Source of the DNA: Nannobrachium achirus
Taxonomy: Eukaryota > Chordata > Actinopteri > Myctophiformes > Myctophidae
Direction of reading: 5' to 3'
NCBI GenBank assembly: GCA_963921795.1
Contig: OY997659.1
Coordinates: forward strand, 49,776,475 to 49,840,474
DNA: 64,000 nt
The translations under genes and the position numbers were made by a program. Positions 11,443-24,735 of this stretch are shown here, in pieces. Position 1 is the first letter of the stretch. Each line of letters opens with the position of its first letter. The notes under the pieces are model-generated. The model was not told where the DNA came from. It saw only the letters and a list, made by a program, of their open reading frames with translations, and searched no databases.

Positions 11443-11959
11443 CAGGGGCGTCACAAGGGGTAGGAAAGTGGGACTGAGTTACCAGGGCCCAAGGTGGAGG
11501 GGCCCTAGTAACTTTATCTATTGAAAAATAGCAGATATACAAGCTCACAGCGCGGCACTCGATCTGCTATTTTTTGAAAAGTCGTGAAAATGTGTGCAAA
11601 TCTTTGAATATGTATTTTTTAAGCGAACATTTGTAACACAAATCTTGCTTCCGGGGGGGGGGGGGGGGGGGGAGGGGGGGTTCCCATCTCATCATTTTGA
11701 CATGGGGGTCCGTGGCCAAATTCATATCATTTTGGGCGTCCTTCACATGGAAATGTTTGAGCACCACTGACATGGAAACATGGGTTTCTTGCACACATTT
11801 TCACAATTTTTCAAAAATAGCAGATCTACAAGCTTGCAGCGCGGCACTCGGTGCCGCGCTGTGAGCTTGTATATCTGCTATTTTTCAATAGTTAACATTC
11901 ATGGGGGGCCCACAGTGAATCCTTGTACCCAGGGCCCAGAATTTGGTGTGACGCCCCTG
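11443..11959 (+). mobile_element. Family A hAT element (copy 4)
   Basis: Starts CAGGGGCGTCACAAGG, ends GGTGTGACGCCCCTG, flanked by the perfect duplication GTTGAGGT (11435-11442 and 11960-11967). Left cassette truncated (11527-11570), right cassette full (11815-11882). Contains a G tract near 11656. Confidence 0.94.
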
Positions 11960-12443
11960 GTTGAGGTTAATACACAGGGGTGGATGTTGTACTAGGCCTA
12001 CTTTTTCTTTTACTCATCAATACCAAACTCTGAACTCAGAAAAAGTCCTGCATGCAAACATCTAGTAATCTAGTAGTAAAGGTACAAAATGTACCTAAAG
12101 TAATTAAAGAACTAATTATGTACAATGTCCCGTTCCACAAAGTGGTCAAAGTGTGTACAAAATGTATTTTGAAAACAGCAGATGTACAAGATCGTATAGG
12201 GATGAATGAATTGGTTAAGGCATATTTTGCAATACTAAAGATCTACAAAGTAACTAGTAACTACAGTTAAAAGCAAAATAATTATAGTAGGCTATGGAGT
12301 TAAAAGCACAACATGTGCCTCCGAGATGTAGTGGAGAAGACATAAAAGTACAAATGTAAAAAATACTCCAGCAGAGAAAAAAAAAAAAACAATCCTCAAA
12401 AGTGTACTTAAGTACAGTACTTGAGTACATAGTTACTATACAC

Positions 12444-12812
12444 CAGTGGTTCTCAACCTGTGGGTCGGGACCCCCTAAAATATTTCGGGGGGTCCCCAGA
12501 TGATTAACTTAATGTGCAACATAGTTTTCTCACTCAACAGTAAACAAACGCACATACAGTTTAAGTGTATATGGTATCTGCACATTTCTAAAGTGACAAT
12601 TAAGGACTTTTTAATACATCTAAAATGACAATTTAAACATTGGCCATTTGTCATAAATATTAGAGGAAGAAATTGTGAAAATAGCAGATCTACATGCTCA
12701 CAACGCCTCGCGATGCGAGGCGTTGTGAGCATGTAGATCTGCTATTTTCACAATAGAACCGTGTTATACAAAATGTAATGCCTCAACTCTTAGTGCTCAT
12801 CAGGGTGGGGGG
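12444..12812 (+). mobile_element. Family E hAT-like element (copy 1), 3' truncated
   Basis: Starts CAGTGGTTCTCAACCTG, a classic hAT end. The palindromic core at 12683-12747 is perfect: AGCAGATCTACATGCTCACA, the stem CGCCTCGC/GCGAGGCG, and the complement. The right end is lost at the GGGTGGGG tract. Confidence 0.82.
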
Positions 12813-13148
12813 GTACTTTTACTAAAGTAAAAAAGAAATAAATCAGAGTACTTGTTCCTCCCAGCAGAACGTGGGCGTGGTGGTGGGGGTGGTAACGGTA
12901 ACACAACCCCTCGGGCCAGAATGGAGTTTGTCAGAGAGACCACAGCTGTTTGGCAGCTAGTGCAGCCAGAGAAGGGTGGGGAAGCAGAGAATAATTCAAT
13001 TAAGGGCCTTATGACACAGGCTCAGTGGAATGGTCACTAAAACACTGCAAAAAATGATCTGCACGATTGAACACGCAAGAACACAACCGTCCCAGTCAGG
13101 GCAGAAACCTCTTATGTCCATATTTGTACTTTTTGTGTTAAATTAAGG

Positions 13149-13554
13149 CAGTGGTTCTCAACCTTTTTATCTTGTGACCCCCAAAATAATTATAGGCCTA
13201 TATAGGCTACATATATATTTTGTATAACACGGTTCTATTGTGAAAATAGCAGATCTACATGCTCACAACGCCTCGCGTTGCGAGGCATTGGAGGCATTGC
13301 GATTATGTAGATCGGCTATTTTCACAATTTCTGCCTTTAATATTTGACAATATGATTTTTATTTTATTTTAGAGGTATTGCAAGGGTCTTAAAAGTCCTT
13401 AAATTGTCACTTTATAAATGTGCAGATACCCTCTATACTTACTGTATGTTGGTTTGTTTACTGTTGAGTGAGAAACCAATGTTTCACATTAAGCTAATCA
13501 TCTGGGGACCCCCCACAATAATGTGGGTCCCGACCCACATGCTGAGAACCACTG
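13149..13554 (-). mobile_element. Family E hAT element (copy 2)
   Basis: Ends CAGTGGTTCTCAACC and GCTGAGAACCACTG, flanked by the perfect duplication AATTAAGG (13141-13148 and 13555-13562). The palindromic core lies at about 13244-13322 and is slightly expanded in its loop. Confidence 0.94.
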
Positions 13555-13662
13555 AATTAAGGGACAGTCTCTTTTGCCCCTGCAGGTGGACAGGGTTTTG
13601 AGGTTATGTTGAAGCATCATTTCTGTGATGTTAGGGTTAGGGTTAAGTTATGGACAGGTTAA

Positions 13663-14118
13663 AGGACAACTTGTTTTTTTACAAGAAGGGTTCATATTTT
13701 AGATTGTAATTAGAGAAAAGAGGGGTGGCATAGCTCAGGGGTAGAGAAACCGTTATTAGAGCACGAAGGGTTCCCGAAGGGTTCCAAGTTCGAACCCGGG
13801 CTCCCCCTGAGTTAATGTTGAAGAGTCCTTGGGCAAAACTCTGAACCCCTAATTGCTCCCGGTGAGCAGGTTGGTGCCTTGCATGGTTTCCTCTGCCACC
13901 GGTGTATGAATGGGTGAATGTAATGCACAATCTATGTAAAGCGATTTGGATAAAAGCGCTATGTAAATGCACCATTTACCATTTTAAAAGAGGAGAGTTA
14001 AAATGTTTTCATTTACTGCGTTCTATCGCTTTAGCGGTTTTAGTATTTTGATTTCAGTAGGTGGGGGCATGCGTACAAGTGGCTAAATATGTCTTATGTA
14101 AAAAAACAAAGTTGTCCT
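13663..14118. mobile_element. TTAA-flanked transposon K (copy 1) with SINE inside
   Basis: Inverted ends AGGACAACTTGTTTTTTTAC and AAAACAAAGTTGTCCT lie between TTAA tetranucleotides (13659-13662 and 14119-14122). The second copy is at 52173-53091. A SINE occupies most of the interior. No transposase. Confidence 0.85.
13722..13984 (+). mobile_element. tRNA-derived SINE with L2-like tail
   Basis: A-box-like GTGGCATAGCTCAGGGG and B-box GTTCGAACCCGG mark the tRNA-derived head. The body includes GTTGGTGCCTTGCATGG. The tail GGATAAAAGCGCTATGTAAA resembles the 3' end of L2-type LINEs used by several fish SINEs. It would be a Pol III unit; no function is claimed. Confidence 0.8.
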
Positions 14119-14122
14119 TTAA

Positions 14123-15328
14123 ATAAAGTTAGGTTTGGTAGTCTCGTGTGGCCAGACTGTTGCTTCCCACAATTTGCAAATGCCTGTTATACAGTCTGGG
14201 AAATGAAAGTTCTGATAAGCGATAAAGCGGATGTGAAGCCTCCAATTCCGTTTTGTTTTACAGTCGCGCACATTTATCCCTAACATGAATAATTTAACTT
14301 ACTGCTTAGCAGTAGCTGATATTTTAAACTATATTTTTGGGAACAGAAATGCCAGCTTACGTTACTGGGATTTCAGGAGGTGTACTTACAGACTCTGTAT
14401 AGCATTCGGAGATGGAATAGTTGTCTGGCTGCGCGAGACTACGCTTAGGCCTCATTTCTGTAGTTTTTGTGAGGTTAGGGTTAAGGTTAGGCATAGTGCT
14501 TGTGAGATTAAATATTAGGGTTTAGGCGAAACCTGGTGGACACACCAATGAAAGGGAGTCCCACTACAGCATCAACAGTAGCAGCTCCAAAGCTCAAACG
14601 CTTCGCAGCACTTTTCGAGCTTGTGGCTTTACTACCTTTGCCATTTTTTATTTGAATCCTGAAAAGTATTTCTTGGTTTTCTTCTCCGGTCAGAGAAATA
14701 ATACAGACATAATAGTCTTCTATTCGTAGGCTACTAATAAAAAGAGGAGCCATGAGAAATAGCGAAGCATCGCAGTACTGTAATTAAGTGGCAGAGTTCA
14801 ACTAATATCTCTCTTGATTTTACAGCAGCAATAATGTCACGCAAGCGAGCAAGCAGGAGTCAGCGGAATAATTATATTACTGTACCGCTATGGTCAGATA
14901 TGAATAGATCACAAAATGAAAAGCCTCAGTCATCGTTGCTTTCGCGTTGAAAATTAACATGGCAGACCTCATTATGCTTAAGACTCATAATCCTTTATTG
15001 TGAGACTTGTATCTCGGAGAGGAACGGAGATCAATTCTGCACAGAAGTGAGTGGTGACATTTGGCCATGTAATTTCAGCATGCGATGGTTCATTGTTGTT
15101 GTTATCATCTTGATATGAGGATCCATACTCCATAGCTGCTGACAGCCATGCATATAGGGCTGTCACGCTTACGACATTTCACAAGTACCGGTAATACAAA
15201 TAATTGTGAATGACGATTTAATTGCGTTCCTGTCGTTGAACATGGGAACATAATTATGAATGGAAAAAAATGGTTTGGCTTTTAGGCTTCGTAAACAAAA
15301 AGTTGCACATGGCAGATACGACTTACAG
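14123..15328. other. No gene recognised
   Basis: No reading frame resembles a known protein and no RNA gene was recognised. About 14520-14660 holds a cassette-like remnant (AAAGCTCAAACGC and TTTCGAGCTTGTGG). The rest appears single-copy at the resolution of reading by eye. Confidence 0.45.
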
Positions 15329-15793
15329 CAGTGGTTCTCAAACCTTTTCATGTCAATTGAACCTTATTAGCCTGGACCCCCATTTTAAAAGATACGCCAG
15401 GGACCCATAACAGAAGATTTTTATGGCTCTAGCAGGGATTCTCAACCGGTTCAATTTCAAGGACCCCCCCAGTTTGACGTATATTAGGCTACGGACCCCC
15501 ATTTGTTGGTATTTCAATCTCTGGGACCCCAATCTATATTGTAAAATCAATGTCAAATGTCAAGTTATACCCATAAGTGTCCATTGGGTTCCTAACAACA
15601 CATTGTGAGCTTGTAGCTGCCGTTTCCACAATTTTGCTTGAAAATGTGTCTCTTTCTTATTTGAGATTTTGGCCAAAGTTTGATCAGTTTTTATTGTTTA
15701 GTTTGTTGATTACTTTTGACACAGTTATGGTCTTTTTCCTTCATCAAAATCATGCAGGGACCCGACCCACAGGTTGAGATTTGAGAACCACTG
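15329..15793. mobile_element. Composite hAT-like relic
   Basis: Starts CAGTGGTTCTCAAACC and ends TTTGAGAACCACTG; a second CAG-type start (CAGGGATTCTCAACC, 15433) lies inside. No matching target duplication was found, so it is an old or recombined copy. Confidence 0.6.
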
Positions 15794-17629
15794 GTTTAGA
15801 AAATTGTATGTATGTTTTTAAAAGCCCTCTCCTAATGTAGGGTTACTGTTTGTTGGTATGTGTTGTTTTGTCTTCATATGGGGACTACATTTACATTGCA
15901 TTTACATTGCTTTTATGTAGTGTTCATTAATATGCATTGTCCCGTCTAAATAAACAAATAAAGTAAAGTAAAGTCTGGTCTAAGAGGCGGTGATGATGAA
16001 CATTTCCTACCAATTTCAGAATATATAGCCGATATATATACATGTATCCTATATAAAAAATGTCATAGATCAAAGAATTCGCGAGAGGGTGCATGTACTC
16101 ACCAGAGAATAGCGGCCGCGCGCGTGTGCGTGCGTGTGGCGTATTTGTCCAGAGCTACAGCTACAGAGAGCTAGTGAACAGTAATGGTCAATGCACATTC
16201 ATTGACACACCAAACTCACAGCCAATGTGTGTCAGTGAATGCGCATTGACCATTAACTCATACTCTGCGATCCCCGTCGAAACCGGAGATTTCCCGCTGT
16301 ACCTCTCTGCGATGCCCGAGGAGCCCGAAGATTTAATTAGCTTTAATCATTATGAAACGATTAAAAGTATGATCGCTGTATATAGCCGCTTCGGAGACTT
16401 TAGGCCCGCCCCCTAACTGTATCCGGTCGTATTTCCCGTTTGGACCGGATCTAGGTTTCCATATCCGGTCTAACGTCCAATCGCAGCTCCGTTCGCATAG
16501 CTTTTCATTGTAAACAAGTGAGCTGACTGCATGGCCATAGAAAGGTATTTTTTCACATGTTTTTTTTTTGTTTTTGTAGCTGTTTGATTCCTCTACCCGC
16601 CTAACCTCGCCTACCAGGCTTTCTCCCGAGAGAGAGCCTGGTGTTCGTTCACAACAGACCGTTTGGTTTCCGCCTAAAGCGCGGAAACCACTAGAAGCGG
16701 CGTCGCTTTGATTTGGTTCCCTCCGTTTGTTTCCCCAATCCCTTTTAAAATGCTGGAGTAGCCTACGTAGTCTTGCCAGTCGCTACGAGTTGGATTAAAA
16801 GATGCACATACCAAACGAATTTTTCGAAAGCAAAACTACGCCTCATCAAGGTGTTTATTAGGTCGGCCCTAAAAGTATGTCCTTGGGTGCAGGGGAATAT
16901 TTTGGGTTAAAACTGAATCCGGTTGATAGTTCCGGCCAAAGCGTTGTCCGTCTAGGACTACAACATGACGTAAAGTGGTTTCCGCTCCCGACCGGATCAA
17001 ACCCCGTAAAGTGAAGTGATCCCAGACTACTACCCGCCTGGCATATGATCTGCGCACATATCGTCTGCTATGTGCGCAAACGTGTCCACGTGTTACCATA
17101 GCGCACAGCTGGCTTTTTCCAATGTGTTTTCATGTAAACACTGGCGGATAAGCAGGGATACAGCGTGGCAACGGATATGTCTATTTCAATGGGTTTTTTT
17201 TTATTCGAAAGCTGTCACCGAGTCTACACGTCTACTAGATGAGTCGCGCACAGATTGTGCACGATGCATGCGCGTGCCCACGTTAAAAGGTAAGGACAAT
17301 TTGGCAGCTGCTTAGTACAGCTATGTTTAAAATGGCAGCAAAATTGTTAATAATGCCCAATTTGCATACTTTTCAGGTACATAAATCTGAAGATTGGATA
17401 ATGCCAGGTTCAAAACTATCGTTTCCCTTTCTTGAGATATTAGAGACAAAACAAATTACAGAGGGGATTTAGATCAAACTCCATTTTAATCATGTTAGAT
17501 TCATCAAAAACACCTGTCCTCGGTTCTGGTGACTCATATATATCTATATTTTATAAAATATGTATGAAAACAAATGCTGTTAGGGACGTTTCGTTAATTT
17601 TGGGAGGGGCCCACTAGGAGAATTTTAGG
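15794..17629. other. Long gene-free stretch with small inverted repeats
   Basis: Contains a 28-bp imperfect hairpin (16183-16254), a short inverted pair around CTCTCCCGAG (about 16610-16645), and repeated CCGGT(C/T) text between 16425 and 17000. No supported coding sequence. Confidence 0.45.
16183..16254. repeat. 28-bp inverted repeat
   Basis: Arms 16183-16210 and 16227-16254 (AATGGTCAATGCACATTC and near-complement) pair with a few mismatches around a 16-nt loop. Confidence 0.85.
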
Positions 17630-17720
17630 GGAGGGTGATGCTATTTTGATTTTAGTGTCAGGGAGGGTGATGCTATTTTAATATTAGTGTCAGGGAGGGT
17701 CATGCGATTTTGAATTAAAA
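17630..17720 (+). repeat. 32-bp tandem repeat, three units
   Basis: Units of GAGGGTGATGCTATTTTGAT followed by TTTAGTGTCAGG repeat nearly three times. Similar GGGAGGGTCAT text returns near 19410-19500, which suggests both are parts of one old dispersed repeat. Confidence 0.8.
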
Positions 17721-17748
17721 ATATTCCTGTTTTTTATAGGTTGTATGT

Positions 17749-17810
17749 ATTTTACTACAGCGTTCCTCTCAATAATACTATTATTTAATTAAGGAACGCT
17801 GTAGTAAAAT
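17749..17810. repeat. 19-bp perfect inverted repeat
   Basis: Arms 17749-17767 and 17792-17810 (ATTTTACTACAGCGTTCCT and its complement) around an AT-rich 24-nt loop. Confidence 0.9.
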
Positions 17811-18127
17811 ATAATAGTCAATGATACCCCCCTCTGCTTTGTCTTCAATGGTACAGCCGAAGAGCCGATCTATCTGAAGCTTCACAGAAGTGCGGAACTT
17901 CAGTGGTCAGTGCAGTGCTTGAATGAGTGGAGCACTCTCTGGCCTCTACCAGATTTCATGATTATTTAATCAGATCGTATGAGCATTTACACTGCACGAT
18001 CCTCAGTCTTGAAGATTATTGGGTTGTGTTGTGTGTCCCACTGTGCGAGAGCTGAGAGACCTGCGAGAGACCCATTCACACTACAATTGTGCACACATAG
18101 ACATCAAAGGTGTGCCTTCTGGGTAAC

Positions 18128-18172
18128 TTAATTTCCCCCTTGGGATAATAAAGGTATCTATCTATCTATCAA
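18128..18172 (+). repeat. LINE/SINE-type 3' tail with (TCTA)n
   Basis: AATTTCCCCCTTGGGATAAT then AAAGGTATCTATCTATC is the same tail as at 24612-24735 and, reversed, at about 8776-8830. It contains ATAAAG just before the ATCT repeats, as expected for the 3' end of a non-LTR element. Confidence 0.7.
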
Positions 18173-18529
18173 AGGGCTTGAGCCCCTGCCCTTAATAGCC
18201 GCGGTGAGGGCGGATTTGGATCAATCAAATATAATTAATAATTAATTTCGGATAACCGCAGATTAAATAATGTAGGAAATAAATTATGACACAATATATC
18301 TAACAGTAAAAAAGTGAAATCTCTGAATGCTTGTGTGTGTGTGAGTGTGTTATTTCGTGTAATTTGTAAATTTTTCATAACGAGGCACCAGTGCTCCAAC
18401 GATACAGCTGCGACCACTTAAAGGCATCAGCATCACAACATGCCTTGTTGCGCTAAACTTACCTCTAAAGTTGAATCTCTTTCATATATCCTTCACCACC
18501 TCACGCAAATTGCAAAGTATAGGCTGCTG

Positions 18530-18574
18530 AAGTTTAACTTACCTACAGCAGCCTGCTGTAGGTAAGTTAAACTT
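18530..18574. repeat. Perfect 22-bp cruciform
   Basis: Arms 18530-18551 and 18553-18574 (AAGTTTAACTTACCTACAGC plus AG, and complement) are perfect with a 1-nt spacer. Confidence 0.93.
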
Positions 18575-18689
18575 CCCACTAGAAAGCTGTGTGTGTGTTT
18601 GTTTATTCCTCTCTCTGTGTGTGTCGCTCTTGTCTCACTCTCGCATGCTCTCTCTCTATCTCTCTCTCGGTGAAGTGCGTGCCTGTCTG

Positions 18690-18919
18690 CAGGGACGTGC
18701 AGAGACATTTTAGAGAGGCAGGGGGGCCAGGGGCTGATATTTCTAAAAGGGACTTTTGGTGGACAATTCTCTTGAATGCAGCCTTCAGTTATGGTATGGA
18801 AAGGGCCCGGGGACATTTGCATTTTTTACCATAGTAAAAAAATGCATTCATGGGCACTTTTTACAGACTGATCTGGCAGGGGCTCAAGCCCCTTTGATGT
18901 CAATGTGTCTACGTGCCTG
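18690..18919 (+). mobile_element. Family M hAT element (copy 2), short form
   Basis: Ends CAGGGACGTGCAGAG and TCTACGTGCCTG; flanks CCTGTCTG and CCTGCCTG match at 7 of 8. It lacks the palindromic cassette and shows what an M element looks like without it. Confidence 0.82.
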
Positions 18920-19745
18920 CCTGCCTGCCTGCCTGTCTGTCTGTCTGACTGCGTCAGCGCAGCTGAAAAAAGACGAATAGAGATTCTGTAGGCTAAATCA
19001 ATGAATGCATTTCTGAGAATACCAGAAAACAATAATAATTTGACTTTATGTTAGTTGCGGATGAGGATGGATGCGGATATATAAATTGGATAATATAATT
19101 AATGCGGTTGGATAATGGGCGGATAATTAATTTGCGCGGAAAGCCTATCCTCTACTCTCTAACATTTAAATCTTTCTTGGTGTTCAAAAAGCAATTAAAT
19201 TGATAATTTTCTTCATTAAGGAGTACAGTATGTGGATTATCAAAGCTCATACTATCATAGTGGTATACATATAGCCTATAATGAAGGTGGGGAAATAGAC
19301 AATAGCCTATTCGTCAATCGCAGTTATTTTGTATGATGATTAATCGTCTCCAGAAATTCCAAACCGCACAAGTTAAAGTTTTAGAATTTACTGTGGTAAA
19401 TGTCATGTTTTTAGGGGAGGGTCAATCATTTTTTGTTTAAAGCCTGGGGAGGGTCATTGATTTTCCCCCAAACTGAGAGGGAGGGTCATGGCATTTTATA
19501 TCAGGGCTTATATATTTGCTCCTGTAACTACCTTCAATAAAAAACGAAAGCTCCCTAATAACTCGGCACCTTCACGTATGAAATTAACATCTATATGTGT
19601 ATTGAAAGTTAATTTTGCATTAGTTTGAAAGAAGGCATGTTTAGGAAGCAAAATAGTAAAAAATCTTTTTTTTTTTTACATGTTTTCACCTGCCATGTCT
19701 CCCCTTGTCTCCCCTTACGTTGATTCGCTGCAGCTGTGTTGCTTA
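18920..19745. other. No gene recognised
   Basis: Short CCTG/GTCT simple repeats (18915-18945) followed by AT-rich sequence with GGATAATT motifs and GGGAGGGTCA repeat text. No supported coding or RNA gene. Confidence 0.45.
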
Positions 19746-21126
19746 CATGACCTTTAGACCAGTAGTTCTCAGAGAGGGGTCAGAGGAATCCCCTGGAGTC
19801 CTTAGGGGGGTTCCAGGTGGTCCCCAGCAAAAATAGTTAATTGTAGCATCACAATCATTTTAATTTTCCACTTTTTTTATTTTATGTATACCAGGCCTGG
19901 AATTTCGTCATTTTAGGGGCGTGGCCACTTGGCCTTTGATGTTGTCCATTGTTTGAGGGCACAAAGGCCAAAATGTCAGGGCAGGAAGGCCATCAAATAA
20001 ACCAATATTTTAGTCCATTGAAAGAATTAGTTGAATTTAAGGGTTAGCGATTATAACCTAATCTGCAGTCAAGTAGGTCGGGAGAGGCTTATTGTCGGTA
20101 TCAGCCGGTAACACGCGGGAGTCTGTCCCCGTTACAATGCGCTAGACCCCTGGGAGATGGACTGCTGAGGTGGAGCGCCACATCAGCTCCCAGTACTTGC
20201 CGCATGACTTGCCAAGCCGTGCTACTCATACGCTGAGTTGGCGGTGCCCGAAATCGAACCCATGTCCTTGCGGTACAAAGGCGAGAGCTCTACCGACTGA
20301 GCTACCCGGGCACGAAATAGACAAATGATGGTATTTACAATCTGATCCATGGTCAGCCCTGCACCAATCAAAGTCACTGGATTGGTTTAAAGATGGGGAC
20401 TCAGGGGAGTTAAGATTTCGGAATCTCAACAAAGACACTGGTGTCTACATGACAAGAAAGACACACCGTTGTCTACTGTCTAAATATTGACAAGACAGCG
20501 GTACAGTCACCTGGGGCATTAAAGCCACTGTGGTCTCAGGTCATGCCATTTTTTGGAGGGGCACAAGGCCAAACTGAGGGGCAACGGCGGCCATGGCCTT
20601 AATGGCCTCCGTGAAATTCCTTCCCTGATGTATACATTAGATATTGAAAAATAGCAGATCTGCTATTTTTGACAAAAGTCTTCTCTTCTGGGGGGTCCCT
20701 GGCACGTAAACCTTTCAGATGGGGGTCCACGGTCAAATATTTATCAATTTGGGGGTCCTTGACAAGTTGACATGAAAGAAGTGGCCTATATCACAATGTC
20801 CTATAGACCAGCTCATCATTACATCACTGTAACCCAAAATGTAGTACTACTGGGTCGCACTGGAGCATTAACCTAATTTCTCTGTGGAGTTTGCATGTTC
20901 TCCCTGTGTCTCCTAGGTACCCTCTCAAAAAACATGCAGTAATCTTGGTCTCTATACTTCCACGCGCTACGTCCAGCTGGGGAAACTCCCCACTGTCAGG
21001 TGAAAATAAGCAGCTTGGGCTCCTCATGCATAGAAGGAAGCATGAGGTCAATTCATTGCTCTCCGGTGAAAAAAATGGCTCTAGTTGTCTGTACCCGGGT
21101 TGAGAATCACTGCTGCGGAAGGTGAT
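19746..21126. repeat. 1381-bp tandem duplication, copy 1
   Basis: The whole segment recurs immediately downstream with a 1381-bp offset and no difference that I noticed. Most of it is a hAT-like element: CAGTAGTTCTCAGAG at about 19760, GTTGAGAATCACTG near 21113. It contains a tRNA-like block on the minus strand and a collapsed cassette (AGCAGATCTGCT). Confidence 0.92.
20226..20313 (-). repeat. tRNA-like sequence, probably SINE-derived
   Basis: Minus strand starts GTGCCCGGGTAGCTCAGTCG with a good A box, GTAGAGC, and a B box GGGTTCGATTT, and ends CGGGCAC pairing with the start. The T-arm 3' strand is missing, so a normal tRNA cannot fold. An identical copy lies at about 21607-21694. A tRNA pseudogene is the alternative. 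Confidence 0.6.
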
Positions 21127-22461
21127 CATGACCTTTAGACCAGTAGTTCTCAGAGAGGGGTCAGAGGAATCCCCTGGAGTCCTTAGGGGGGTTCCAGGTG
21201 GTCCCCAGCAAAAATAGTTAATTGTAGCATCACAATCATTTTAATTTTCCACTTTTTTTATTTTATGTATACCAGGCCTGGAATTTCGTCATTTTAGGGG
21301 CGTGGCCACTTGGCCTTTGATGTTGTCCATTGTTTGAGGGCACAAAGGCCAAAATGTCAGGGCAGGAAGGCCATCAAATAAACCAATATTTTAGTCCATT
21401 GAAAGAATTAGTTGAATTTAAGGGTTAGCGATTATAACCTAATCTGCAGTCAAGTAGGTCGGGAGAGGCTTATTGTCGGTATCAGCCGGTAACACGCGGG
21501 AGTCTGTCCCCGTTACAATGCGCTAGACCCCTGGGAGATGGACTGCTGAGGTGGAGCGCCACATCAGCTCCCAGTACTTGCCGCATGACTTGCCAAGCCG
21601 TGCTACTCATACGCTGAGTTGGCGGTGCCCGAAATCGAACCCATGTCCTTGCGGTACAAAGGCGAGAGCTCTACCGACTGAGCTACCCGGGCACGAAATA
21701 GACAAATGATGGTATTTACAATCTGATCCATGGTCAGCCCTGCACCAATCAAAGTCACTGGATTGGTTTAAAGATGGGGACTCAGGGGAGTTAAGATTTC
21801 GGAATCTCAACAAAGACACTGGTGTCTACATGACAAGAAAGACACACCGTTGTCTACTGTCTAAATATTGACAAGACAGCGGTACAGTCACCTGGGGCAT
21901 TAAAGCCACTGTGGTCTCAGGTCATGCCATTTTTTGGAGGGGCACAAGGCCAAACTGAGGGGCAACGGCGGCCATGGCCTTAATGGCCTCCGTGAAATTC
22001 CTTCCCTGATGTATACATTAGATATTGAAAAATAGCAGATCTGCTATTTTTGACAAAAGTCTTCTCTTCTGGGGGGTCCCTGGCACGTAAACCTTTCAGA
22101 TGGGGGTCCACGGTCAAATATTTATCAATTTGGGGGTCCTTGACAAGTTGACATGAAAGAAGTGGCCTATATCACAATGTCCTATAGACCAGCTCATCAT
22201 TACATCACTGTAACCCAAAATGTAGTACTACTGGGTCGCACTGGAGCATTAACCTAATTTCTCTGTGGAGTTTGCATGTTCTCCCTGTGTCTCCTAGGTA
22301 CCCTCTCAAAAAACATGCAGTAATCTTGGTCTCTATACTTCCACGCGCTACGTCCAGCTGGGGAAACTCCCCACTGTCAGGTGAAAATAAGCAGCTTGGG
22401 CTCCTCATGCATAGAAGGAAGCATGAGGTCAATTCATTGCTCTCCGGTGAAAAAAATGGCT
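21127..22461. repeat. 1381-bp tandem duplication, copy 2 (interrupted)
   Basis: Matches copy 1 up to GAAAAAAATGGCT, where it is broken by about 1.15 kb. The missing last 45 bp (AGTTGTCTGTACCCGGGTTG onward) resume at 23613 and end at about 23656. Confidence 0.92.
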
Positions 22462-23612
<1,151 letters not shown>

Positions 23613-23656
23613 AGTTGTCTGTACCCGGGTTGAGAATCACTGCTGCGGAAGGTGAT

Positions 23657-24594
23657 CGGAAACCAAAGTGAAAAGAAGCGGGTACCGTACATCAGGGAGG
23701 GAAAATCTCGCTCTTTCGAACGACCGTCATTTCGACAAAGGAGCGTCGGGAGGGTTAAGCCCTCATCAGAGTCTGCGGTGAAGAGCCTATCACCGCAAAT
23801 TTTAGGTGATAAGCTATCCACCTAAAGTGAGAAAATAAGTGGAGGCCATCATAGTCAGTCAGGGTGAAGTCCTATCACTGTGACTGACTGGTCTAGATCA
23901 ACCAATCAGTGAACGGGGTGATCTGTCTGAAAGTAAAAACAGAGAGATGTGTCGGGGTTCGCGGTGGATAGCTCTTCACCGCGAGTAATGACGTAATGTT
24001 GTAGTTTTATGACTTAAATAGACTACACCACGGTGGATAGCGGATCACCGCGGTGCCTACTATGATAGGGGCTTTAGCGACTCACCCCACGGAGGTTAGG
24101 TTTAGGGTAAGGGTTAGAGTTGGGTGTCGAACAGATCACACGTAGTAACAGCGAAACGCTCCTCATCAGGGATACTCATTTTTTTGACTTTGCACTATTA
24201 GGTTGGAACTATTGCTGTATTGACTTTGACCTCTAAGGACCTTCCAGGGAGAGTGCTCATGTGCGTCTCGCGGTGACACGCTGCCTAGTTTCTTCTGCTC
24301 TGAGCTGTTTCTGTTGTTTTTTTCGCACTGTTTTTTGACATTGCACTATTAGGTTGTGTTGGTAGTTTCTGAGTATTTGTCTTGTTTAACAATGACAGTG
24401 ATGACTAGCATTGACTGCTTTGGTCTCTTTTTTGTAAGACACTTTATGTATATATACTTATATATTATTCGCCCCCTCTATTGATGCACCTTCTCTTTTT
24501 TGGTACTGTACTGCTCTTGTGTTTTACTCTTGTTTTTTACTCTTATCTATCTTTTCCTACTTCTCTGTAACTTTGTAAATAACTGTATACTGCT
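23657..24594. other. Gene-free stretch with a cluster of GCGGTGA/TCACCGC hairpins
   Basis: Small inverted repeats recur at 23774-23799 (TGCGGTGA...TCACCGCA), about 23960-23985 (CGCGGTGGATAGC...TCACCGCG) and about 24030-24056 (CACGGTGG...TCACCGCGGTG). Their core text GATAGC or AGAGC is related. No protein or RNA family is recognised. Confidence 0.6.
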
Positions 24595-24639
24595 GTGCTA
24601 CAACTGGACAACTGAATTTCCCCCTTGGGATAATAAAGG

Positions 24640-24681
<42 letters not shown>

Positions 24682-24690
24682 CCTATCTAC

Positions 24691-24735
<45 letters not shown>
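24595..24735 (+). repeat. LINE/SINE 3' tail with long (TCTA)n
   Basis: CTACAACTGGACAACTGAAT, then TTTCCCCCTTGGGATAATAA, then about 95 bp of ATCT repeats. The reverse form of the same tail lies in the MITE at 8378-9161. The preceding 250 bp may belong to the same truncated element, but no reverse transcriptase is present. Confidence 0.75.

Noticed and set aside
20226-20313. tRNA gene on the minus strand (also 4195-4283, 34084-34168)
   Set aside because: A and B boxes are present but the T-arm or acceptor stem does not close, and SINE-type context is likely. Kept as tRNA-derived repeats; tRNAscan-SE would decide.
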